DNA of 64,000 nt from contig JBCCHB010000043.1 of the NCBI GenBank assembly GCA_039028975.1, positions 1 to 64,000 on the forward strand. The letters are read 5' to 3'. Below are positions 49,247 through 61,200 of this stretch, one piece after another (within the stretch, counting starts at the first letter, position 1; each line of letters opens with the position of its first letter). The position numbers and the translations under genes are program-made. This stretch comes from JAHBNG01 sp039028975 (GTDB lineage: Bacteria > Chloroflexota > Anaerolineae > Caldilineales > Caldilineaceae). The notes under the pieces are model-generated. The model was not told where the DNA came from. It did not search any database and saw only the letters and a program-made list of their open reading frames with translations.

Positions 49247-52200
49247 ATGGCCCAGCCTGAACAACATCAAGGCGACGACTTGATCAAAATCACCGGTCTT
49301 GATCAGCGCTTTGCAGATAGCCTGCAACAAGCTGGGATCAACACCTATGCTCAGCTTGCAGCATTGACACCGGCACGAATCCGAGAAATTATTGGGGTAA
49401 CAACCGATACTGAAGTTGATCCAGAGCGTTGGATCGCCGAAGCTGCCCAGCTATCTAGCATTCCTGAGGCCATTCACATTGAGACCCCCACACCTCCGGC
49501 TCAATTGACTGATCTAAAGCCTTTATATCAGGCTACCTCTTCCCGTACCGCCGGCCAAGTTAGAATGTTTGATACGGCTAAGTTTGCCATTCTGCTGTTG
49601 CTGGCTCTTCTGCTTGCATTTATATTGCTGACGCGCGAGTGTGGCAATCGATCCGCCCTTGACGAGCCAACTGTGGAGATTCCGGACGCAACGCCCACAG
49701 GCGTAAGTGTCCGCACGGCCCCCGTGATCAGTGAATCTATCGTAGGCAGCGAATTTCTGGCAGGGGCTATTCAGCTATCTGGCAACGGTGGGCCAAATGA
49801 TGAATTAGAAGTGCTCATTGACGATGTTGTAGATGGAACAACAACCGTTGGTGCCAATGGCGTTTGGGTCTACTCAACGACCATTGAGGAACCCGGTCAG
49901 TATACAGTCTCTAGCCGCCTGATGGAGGATGGCAACGTTCTGGCCGAGACCGAGAAAATCGCGATCACTGTAGTCGATATTGATGAGGCAGATGAACAAG
50001 GTGATCCATCAACAAACAATGCAGTTGTTCTCTCTCTAGGTACCACACCAACAGATGTTGCACCTGAGATTCTTTCACTAATTGGCGGTGAAGAGTATAC
50101 GCTTGGTACTATTGAGATTACTGGCACGGGAGAAGCCGAAAGCACAATCGCGCTACTCCTCGATGGGGAAATTCTAGGAACAACCACTATAGTTGATGAA
50201 GACGGAAAATGGTCTTCATCTGTAACCTTTGCTGAGCCAACTAGTGCGTCTCTATCCGTTGGGCTTCTTAATGATGCTGGTGACTCACTTGTTGAAAGCG
50301 ATGCCATTTCATTTGCTGTGGTTGCCCCGCCTCCACCGGTTATTCTCTTCCCAGAAGCAGACACTGAAATCGAGATCGGTCCCATTGAAATTAGCGGCAC
50401 TGGACAATCCGAGAGTACCGTTGAGTTACTCCTCGATGGTGAATTCTTGGGAACGGCTCTGGCAGATACAGATGGACTGTGGTCCTATTCTGCCACTATC
50501 ACCGAAGCTACGGATGCATCTCTATCCGTTGGGCTTCTTAATGACGCTGGAGACTCACTTGTTGAAAGCGATGCCATTTCATTTGCCGTGGTTGCCCCGC
50601 CTCCACCGGTTATTCTCTTCCCAGAAACAGACGCTGAAATCGAGATCGGAACCATTGAAATTAGTGGAACTGGACAATCCGAGAGTACCGTTGAGCTACT
50701 GCTTGATGGTGAATCCTTGGGAACGGCTTTGGTAGATGCAGACGGGCTGTGGTCCTATTCTGCCACTATAACCGAACCTACAGATGCGTCTCTATCTGTT
50801 GGCCTTCTTAATGACGTTGGTGATTCACTTGTAGAAAGCGCCCCGCTCTCCTTTGCCGTAGTTGCCCCGCCGCCACCAGTTATTCTCTACCCTGAAGCAG
50901 ACGCTGAAATCGAGATCGGAACCATTGAAATTAGTGGAACCGGACAATCCGAGAGTACCGTTGAGTTACTCCTCGATGGTGAATCTTTAGGTACGGCTCC
51001 GGTAGATGCAGATGGGCTGTGGTCCTATTCTGCCACCATAACCGAACCTACAGATGCGTCTCTATCTGTTGGCCTTCTTAATGACGCTGGTGATTCACTT
51101 GTAGAAAGCGCCCCACTCTCCTTTGCCGTGGTTGCCCCGCCGCCACCGGTTATTCTCTACCCTGAAGGAGACACTGAAATTGGGATCGGAACCATTGAAA
51201 TTAGCGGCACTGGACAAGGCGAAAGTACCGTTGAGTTACTCCTCGATGGTGAATTCTTGGGAACGGCTCTGGTAGATGCAGATGGGCTGTGGTCCTATTC
51301 TGCCACTATCACCGAAGCTACGGATGCATCTCTATCCGTTGGGCTTCTTAATGATGCTGGTGATTCACTTGTCGAAAGCGATGCCATTTCCTTTGCTCTG
51401 GTTGTTCCTCCGCCGCCTGTCATTCTCTTTCCTGAAGCCGATGCGGAAATTGAGACAGACACTCTTGAAATTATTGGCACAGCTCAGGCCGAGAGTACCG
51501 TTGAGCTTCTTCTTGATGGAGACGTTGTGGGAACGAGTGTGGTTGATGAAGACGAAATATGGTCTTATGTCGCTACCATCACGGAAACAGGTACTTCTAC
51601 TCTATCTGTTCGCCTTCTCAGCACTTCTGGGGATCTGCTCTCCGAGAGCGAGCCACTTTCCTTTATCCGCTCCTTACCACCTACGCCAATTATTCTCCAC
51701 CCTGAATCGGACGCTGAAGTTGAGAGCGGTACCATTGAATTCACCGGAACAGGGCGAGTGAGCAGCACGGTTGAGCTGCTCCTTGATGGCGAAACGTTGG
51801 GGACATCTCTGGTTGGCGAAGATGAACTGTGGTCCTATTCTGCCAACATCACGGAAACAGGTGCTTCTACCCTGACAGTTCGCCTTCTCAGTGACTCAGG
51901 TGAAATATTGTCTGAGAGCGATCCTGTCTCTTTTGCGCATATGCCGCCACCTGCACCGGTCATTCTCTTCCCCGAATCCGGAACTGAATTGAAAGTGGGA
52001 ACCATTGAGATTACAGGGACAGGCAAGGCTGATAGCACCGTTGAACTTCTCCTAAATGGGGAGGTTGATGGGACGGCCCAAGTTAGCTCAGATTCGGTAT
52101 GGCTGTATAACTTGGACCTTGCCAATGTGGGAGAGGTAGAACTGGGTGTCCGTCCGCTTGGGAGCGAAGGTGAAGAGACACCATCTGGGGATCCCTTGTT

Positions 52201-55200
52201 CTTTTATGCGCAGCCTTCTGTTACGGTACCTGTTGTGACCCAGCCTGATATTGATTTGGAGAACGGCTTGTTGTCTCTCTCCGGTACGGCTGATCCTGGG
52301 AGCAAATTGCAACTCTTGCTCGATAGTGAACTGTTAACGGAGACCATTGTTGGCGCGGATGGCGACTGGGCCATTACAGCCGATCTACCAGAGAGTGGTT
52401 TTCATGAATTGACGGCCCAGGTAATCGATGAGGCAGGGGATACACTTGCTGAATCAGACGGGTTGAGTTTTTTGATGGCATCTGCTCCTGCCCCAGTTAC
52501 CTATGATTTTGGCGTTAGTTCATTCCGACTCGGAGACTTAGATTCTGGCACCCAGTTAGAGATGAGCGGGACGGGTATCCCAGAAGCCGATGTGGATCTT
52601 CTTGTCGGTGATACAACCATCGCTACGACTACGGTCAGCGCCGAGGGCATATGGTCTGCCTCCACCCTTTTGAAGGAGCCTGACGAATATAACTTTAGTG
52701 TGCAATCAGTCGATCGTGATGGTGAGTTGGTTACTGCGGATTTTCCGCCTAGCGCATTTGTCTTTGTACGACCAACACCATCTCCGACGCCAACTCCTAC
52801 ATCTGTTGCACTTGGCTTGAGTGCTATGCCAAAATTAGAATCGACCGATGGGCTTCTGGTGCTTGAGGGGCAGGCTGATCCAGCATCAACTTTGGAGATT
52901 CTATTTGACGAGACGGTCGTCACGACAACGACCGTCTCGGCGACAGGTGCTTGGTCAGTAACGGTTGAGCAAGAGCCTGGGGACTACCAGGTTTCAGTTC
53001 GTGTAGTCAGCGAGGCGGATAGTAGTGAGGAAGATGGTAATCAGGCTGCTACCCAACAATCTTTCATTGCCAATGCCGTTGTCTATACGCCAACACCAAC
53101 CAGCACGCCTATTCCTATCACCATGTCGTCCATGGGTGATTCCTCGTCGCCTGTCTCCTCGACCCCGGAGCCGATCGTCTCCGATGATGGCGGTTTGGAC
53201 TTAGCAGGGACGGGGGCACCCGGTACCCTTTTGGAGATCCTGCTTAACGGGACCACCTATACCACAACCACAGTTGGGTCAGATGGCTCGTGGATGCTCC
53301 AATTAGCGGAGCAGGCGCCAGGGGAGTACGACATTGCAGCTCGACCAGTGGGCACTGATGCGGACGCTATCACAATTGCAACTGCCCTTGTGCTGTCACC
53401 GACTGTGATGGTGCCTGAAATATCCATGGTCGCCATCGATAGTGGAATAACCAATACCGTCTCCGTAACAGGTACGGGCGAGATGAGCACGACCCTGAAT
53501 CTGCTCGTTGATGATCGTGTCGTTTCCACCACCACCGTAGATGTGGATGGGAATTGGTCTAGCACTGTTGCGCTCTCCGATGCCGGATCATATCGTCTCA
53601 ACGCTGAGTCTGTCAACGCCCAGGGTATATCCAGCGGCAACTCCCAAGCGATGCGGATTCGGATTGCCCCAACACCAACGCCAAGTCCCACCATTACCCC
53701 AGTACCATTGTCTTTGTCGCCTGTGAATGTGCAACCCTTTGACATTGGCAAGCCATATGAACTAGCTGGTAGCGGACAACCGGGCTCTGATGTGGCCATC
53801 TATGTGAATGATCAGGAAGATGGACGTACGACTGTAAACCAAAAGGGACGCTGGTCTTACCTGCTTAACCTTGTTGAACCGGGCAATTACGCCGTCACAG
53901 CAAATCAGGTTAATCTTGATGATACGATTGGTGAACCCTTTGCTTCGTTTGATTGGAATGTCCCTGTTCCAACGGAGACGCCAACGCCCACTTCAACAAG
54001 CACTTCCACATCGACTAATACACCACTGCCGCCGACCAATACGCCAACGTCAACCTTTACACCTGTGCCGGCTCAATGCTCAATAGACCAACGCCAGGCT
54101 GTGGTCGGCTCTGATGTGCTTATCTCTGGAACGGGTGAACCCAATAGCGATGTCAATATTGTAGTTGGCAATAACGTCTATGAGACGGTCACCGTGGATG
54201 CTGATGGGAGATTTGAGGCCCGTGTTGCGTTCCAAGGGCCTGGCATTCAATATATTGCCTGCCAGAGGGGCGATGTAGCTGCGTTGAGTGCATTTGGAAG
54301 TGGCTCCATGATTGTCGTGCAGCCGCCCACCAATACACCAACCCCTACACCTACGGATACAGCAACTGCCACAGCAACCGCGACCGCCACGTCCACCAAT
54401 ACGCCGCTGCCTGCTCAATGCACTATCGAACCAGCGCGGACGTTAGTCGGCTCTATGGTAAGCATCAAGGGATCGGGTGAACCCAACAGCGATGTCAATA
54501 TCGTGGTTGGTAATAGCACCTATGATACGGTTAGGGTGAATGATGATGGTACCTTTGAGTCTTCTTTAACTTTCCAAGGTCCAGGTATCCAGTATATTGC
54601 CTGTCAGGGAGTAGACGCGCCCATCGTTAGCGCCATGGGAGTTGGTTCCATGGTGATTATTGATGCGCCTACAAGTACACCCACAGCTACGCCGACAGCG
54701 ACGAGTACGCCTCTTGCATTTGGATTTGCACCCCTTACTATTCAGCCGTTTGACATTGGCAAGCCGCTCAATTTATCCGGTTCGGGTGAGCCACAGTCAG
54801 ACGTGGCGATTGTAGTCAATGGAGAAGAAGATGGTCGTACCACAGCGGATGACACAGGTAATTGGTCTTACCTACTGAATCTAGTCGATCCAGGCGATTT
54901 CAATATCTCCCTTAATCCGGTGGATGAACGTGGAAATCTGGGAGAATCGTCAGCATCCTTTGAGCTGAACATCCCTGTACCAACAGTAACGCCTACACCA
55001 ACCAATACACCTATTCCATTCTCCTTTAATCCTGTTGTTATCCAACCGTCTAACTTGGGTGATCCATTTGTACTGGAGGGTAAGGGGCAACCGGAAGCAG
55101 ATGTGGCGATTGTGGTCAATGGAGAAGAAGATGGTCGTACCACCGCGGATGACACCGGCAATTGGTCTTACCTACTGAATCTAGTCGATCCAGGTGATTT

Positions 55201-58200
55201 CAATATCTCCCTTAATCCAGTCAACCCAAGAGGCCAACTTGGTGCCTCTTCAGCATCCTTCGAGCTGAGTATCCCCACACCTACGTCGGAGCTGACTGAT
55301 ACAGTCAATCTAACGGAGACAACTGAACTGACAGAGAGTGTAGTTCCGACTACCACGACGTCCGTGACTGATACAGTTGATCTGACGGAGACAACTGAAC
55401 TAACAGAGAGCGTAGTTCCGACTACCACGACGCCCCTAACTAACACAGTTGATCTGACGGATACGGTCGACCTGACGGAGAGCGTAGTTCCAACTACCAC
55501 GACGCCCCTAACTGACACCATTGATCTGACGGAGACGACTGAACTGACAGGAACTATTGCTCCAACCATTACGACATCCGTAACTGATACAGTTGATCTA
55601 ACGGATACGGTCGACCTGACGGAGAGCGTTGTTCCAACCACGACGACATCCGTAACTGATACTGTCGATCTGACGGAGACAACTGAACTGACAGAGAGTG
55701 TAGTTCCGACTACCACGATGGTCGTAACTGATACGGTTGATCTGACGGATACAACTGAATTGACGGAGAGCGTTGCTTCAACTACCACGACGTCCGTAAC
55801 CGACACGATTGATCTAACGGATACAACTGAACTAACAGAGAGCGTTGTTCCAACTACTACAACGTCCGTAACTGACACCGTCGATCTGACTGACACAACT
55901 GAACTAACAGAGAGCGTTATTCCGACTACCACGACGTCCGTAACTGACACCGTCGATCTGACTGACACAACTGAACTAACAGAGAGCGTTATTCCGACTA
56001 CCACAACGTCCGTGACTGATACAGTTGATCTAACGGATACCACTGAACTGACAGAAAGTGTAGTTCCGACTACCACGGTGGCCGTAACTGATACGGTTGA
56101 TCTAACGGATACAACTGAACTGACGGAAAGCGTTATTCCGACTACCACGATGGCCGTAACTGATACCGTTAATCTGGCTGATACGACTGAGCTAACAGAG
56201 AGCGTAGTTCCGACTACCACGACGTCAATAACTGATACAGTCGATCTAACGGAGACAACTGAACTGACAGAGAGTATAGTTCCGACTACCACGACGTCCG
56301 TGACTGATACAGTTGATCTGACTGACACAATCGACCTGACAGAGACTGTTGTTCCGACTACCACGACGTCAATAACTGATACAGTTGATGTGACGGATAC
56401 CACTGAACTGACAGAAAGTGTAGTTCCAACTACTACAACGTCCGTAACTGATACAGTTGATCTGACGGATACCACTGAACTGACAGAGAGTGTAGTTCCA
56501 ACCACCACGACGTCCGTAACTGATACAGTTGACCTGACTGAGACAACTGAACTGACAGAGAGTGTAGTTCCAACTACCACGACGTCCGTAACTGACACCG
56601 TCGATCTGACGGACACAATCGAACTGGCCGAGAGCGTTGCGCCAACAGGCACGGTTTCTCTTACCGATACAACCGACCCGACAGAAGTTGTAACGCCTTC
56701 GACCGCTAGTGGACCGAGCAATTTCACATTCGCACCCCTCGCCATTCAGCCATACGAAATTGGCAGACCATTGAACCTAACAGGTTCGGGCCAGCCAGGA
56801 ACGGATGTCGCTGTTCTAGTTGATGGTGAGGAGGATGGCCGCACCACGGCTGATGAAGAAGGCGATTGGTCCTATCTGCTCAACTTGGTCGATCCTGGCA
56901 ACTTTGATGTCTCACTCAACCCGGTTGACGAGCAGGGCAACCCTGGTGAACCAGCTGATTCCTTCAGATTACGTATCCCTATGCCGTTGCCAACTTCGAT
57001 GCCGAGTGATGACTCAACAGATACAGCAACGCCAACACCGACGGCTACCCCTGAAGCTGTCAGAAAGCCAACCCGCTTCACATTCGCACCCCTCGCCATT
57101 CAGCCCTATGACATTGGCAAACCGTTGAACCTCTCGGGGTTGGGCGTGCCAGGAACGGATGTAGCTGTTCTGGTTGATGGTGAAGAGGATGGCCGCACCA
57201 CGGCTGATGAAGAAGGCGATTGGTCCTATCTGCTCAACTTGGTCGATCCTGGCAACTTTACTGTCTCACTCAACCCGGTTGACGAGCAGGGCAATCCTGG
57301 TGAGCCAGCTGATTCCTTCAACTTGAACATCCCTGCATCGGTGTCTGCACTTGTGACAGATACGCCAGCGGATACAGAATCAGCAGCAGAAGTCTCGCCA
57401 ACTGCTTCACCAACTATTACGCCGCAGCCCACAAGCACACCAACACCGACTAGCACCTCGATTCCTGTCCAATGCGCCATTGAGCCAACTCGGGCAGACA
57501 TCGGAGCGCCAATCACTATCACAGGGGCTGGTAAGCCAAACTCAGATGTGAACATCGTTGTGGGTACCACGATTTATGACAGTGTGGTGGTTGGTTCGGA
57601 TGGAACCTTTGAAACTACATTATCTTTCCAAGGTGCGGGTATCCAGTATATTTCCTGTCAAGGTGTGGAGCTTGGCATCGTTCGTTCAGCCGGTGCTGGT
57701 TCCATGGTGGTGATCAATGCGCCGACCGCCACGGCTACAGATACCCCAACACCAACGGATACGCCGACAGCTACCCCGACACCCACAGAAACACCGACCG
57801 ATACTGCGACACCAACCGATACTGCAACACCGACCAGTACTTCAATTCCTGCCCAATGTACCATTGAGCCAACTCGGGCAGATATTGGTTCACCTATCAC
57901 TATAACAGGAACTGGCGAACCGAACTCAGACGTGAATATCGTTGTGGGTACCACGATTTATGATCGTCTGATGGTTGGTGCCGATGGAACCTTTGAAGCC
58001 ACCTTATCTTTCCAAGGTGCAGGACTTCAATATATTTCCTGTCAACGGGCCGATGTAGAGGCAATTAGCGCATCGGGAATCGGTTCTATGGTCGTCATCA
58101 ATGCACCAACGGCTACGGCCACGCCAACAGCCACCAATACGGCTACACCGACTGATGAACCAACCAATACACCCACACCTACGCAGACGCCCATTGCCTT

Positions 58201-61200
58201 CAGCTTTGAACCAATAGTCATTTATCCTTCAGAGGTGGGCGATCCGATTGACTTATCTGGTTCGGGTGAACCAGGCGCAGACGTGGCTGTGCTGGTGGAT
58301 GGTGAGGAAGATGGCCGCACTACCGCTGATGACGAGGGCGCGTGGTCCTATCTGCTAGAATTGACAGACCCTGGTGACTTCCTGGTCTCGCTCAACCCCA
58401 TTGACGATCAGGGCAACCCAGGAGAGGCGTCATCTTCTTTCAATCTGAGCATCCCGACACCTACAGCCACGAGCACGCCAACAGCTACAGAAACGGCAAC
58501 CCCAACAGCAACTAGTACGCTGATTCCGGCCCAATGCAGGGTGGAAGGTGCTCAAAGCCTTGTCGGCTCACCGATAACTATATCGGGTACAGGTGAACCA
58601 AATTCAGCGGTCAATATCGTCATTGGCAACAGCGTCTACGAAACTGTGACGGTCGATTCTGACGGAAACTTTGGAACTTCTCTATCCTTCCAGAGTGCTG
58701 GTATTCAGTATGTCTCTTGTCAACGGGCGGATGTAGAGGCGATTAGCGCGTTGGGAATCGGTTCCATGGTAGTGATCAGCGCGCCGACCAATACGCCGGT
58801 ACCAACGAATACACCGACAGAGACGGCAACACCAACAGAGACGCCAACGCCGACAGATACACCAACAGAGACGCCGACGCCGACTAATACATTGGTCCCG
58901 GTTCAATGCGCAATTGATCCTGCTCGTACGATGATCGGTTCGCCAATCACAATCAAGGGATCCGGTGAACCCGAGTCAGAAGTCAATATCGTCATCGGGA
59001 ACAGCATCTACAATACTGTAACAGTTGATGAAAGTGGTGATTTCGAGACGGCTGTTACCTTCCAGGGGGCTGGCATCCAGTACATTGCCTGCCAGAATGC
59101 AAATGTGCCAGTCATCAATGCATTGGGGAGCGGTTCAATGATTATCATTGATGCACCCACGGCTACGCCAACAGCTACTGCGACGGCCCCTTCAACGCCC
59201 GCGCCAACTGTAACCCCGACAGCAATAAGTACACCAATTGCCTTTACATTTGCACCACTGGCGATTCAACCATTCGATATTGGTAAGCCACTCAACCTAT
59301 CCGGGTCGGGCGAACCGAATGCTGACGTGGCTGTGCTGGTAGATGGCGAAGAAGATGGCCGCACTACTGCCGACAATGAAGGTGGTTGGTCTTACTTGCT
59401 CAATTTGGTAGACCCAGGCAACTTCCTGGTCTCGCTTAATCCAGTAGATGAAGAGGACCAGCTGGGTGAGGCATCAGCGTCCTTCACTTTGAATATCCCT
59501 GTTCCAACGCCGACTCCTACACCGACGGCCACGGCGACATCCATTCCAACGCCAACCCATACGCCAGCACCCGTTCAATGCACCATTGTTCCCACCCAAG
59601 CAGACGTTGGAGTACCCATCGCGGTTAAGGGAATTGGTCAGCCCAATGGGCAAGTGAACATTCTCATAGGGAACCGTATCTATGAGACGGTTACCGTCGG
59701 TGAAGATGGCACCTTTGAACGGTCGATTACCTTTGAAAGTGCAGGCGTTCAATATATCGGTTGTCAAGACGTTGGGGCACCTGTTGTTAATGCATTGGGG
59801 ACTGGTGGATCTATGGTGGTGATTAATCCGCCTACTGCCACACCAACAGCCACCAACACACCGACTACGACGGCTACCAATACAGCAACACCAACGGATA
59901 CACCGACGCCAACCGACACGCCGACGCCGACAAATACGCCAATCGCCTTCTCCTTTACGCCACTTATCATTCAGCCAGCCGATATTGGGGAACCTCTTGA
60001 CTTATCGGGTTCAGGTGAGCCGGGTGCTGATGTAGCGATTGTCGTGAATGGGGAAGAGGATGGCCGCGCAACAGCGGATGGTGAAGGGGATTGGTCCTAC
60101 CAACTGAATCTGGTCGATGCGGGAGATTTCAACGTCTCCCTCAACCCAGTCAATGCAGAGGGAGAACCAGGTGAGGCATCGGCTTCCTTCAGCTTGAGCA
60201 TCCCGACGCCAACCGCAACGCATACGGCTACGCCAACGCCTACAGTCACGGCGACCGCGACACCCACGGATACCGCGACCGCGACCAATACACCCATCCC
60301 AGCCCAGTGTACCATCGATACCAATCTGGCCGTTGTTGGTGCACCACTAATGGTAAGTGGAACGGGCGAACCTGGCTCTGAGGTCAATATTATCGTCGGG
60401 ACAACGGTATACGAGACGGTCACTGTCAGTGAAGATGGCACCTTTGAAACAAGCTTAGCCTTCGAGAGCGCAGGACTTCAGTATATTGGTTGTCAGGATG
60501 TCAGCGCACCCGTGGCCAGCGTGCTAGGTACCGGTTCCATGGTGACCATTGAAGAGCCGACCAGTACCCCGACACCAACAAATACGGCTACTGCCACAGC
60601 CACGGCAACGGCGACGGAAACCAACACGGCCACGCCAACCCACACCGCTACAGCCACACCAACGCCGATTGCGTTCACCTTTGGTCCGCTCGTGATTCAG
60701 CCAAGCGATATCGGCAAGCCACTCAATTTGGCTGGTTCGGGTGAGCCAGGGGCTGACGTGGCTGTGCTAGTGGATGGCGAGGAAGATGGCCGTACAACGG
60801 CTGATGATGAAGGGGATTGGTCTTATCTGTTGAATCTGGTCGATCCGGGAGACTTCAATATCTCCCTCAACCCAGTCAATGCAGAGGGAGAACCAGGTGA
60901 GGCATCAGCATCCTTCAACCTGAGCATTCCGACGCCTACGCCAACCAATACGCCAACCGTAACTAATACTGCAACGCCAACGGTTACACCAACGGCGACA
61001 GCAACACCAACAGATACGGCCACGGCAACCAACACACCTGTCCCAGCCCAATGTACTGTCGACACTAATCTGGCCATTGTTGGTGCTCCGCTGACCGTAA
61101 GTGGAACGGGTGAAGCTGGCTCCGAAGTCAATATCATCGTAGGGACAACGGTATACGAGACGGTCACCGTCACTGAAGATGGCACCTTTGAGACCAGCTT

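Noticed and set aside
50229..51761. plus-strand frames of 160-170 codons inside the giant gene
   Set aside because: They repeat with the same 270-bp period as the real frame and give leucine/proline-rich shadow proteins.
55168..56745. 525-codon open frame on the minus strand in the threonine-repeat region
   Set aside because: It is the reverse complement of a 72-bp repeat in the giant gene. The repeat register keeps it open, but the product is a monotonous Ser/Val/Thr string without a start signal or recognisable domain.
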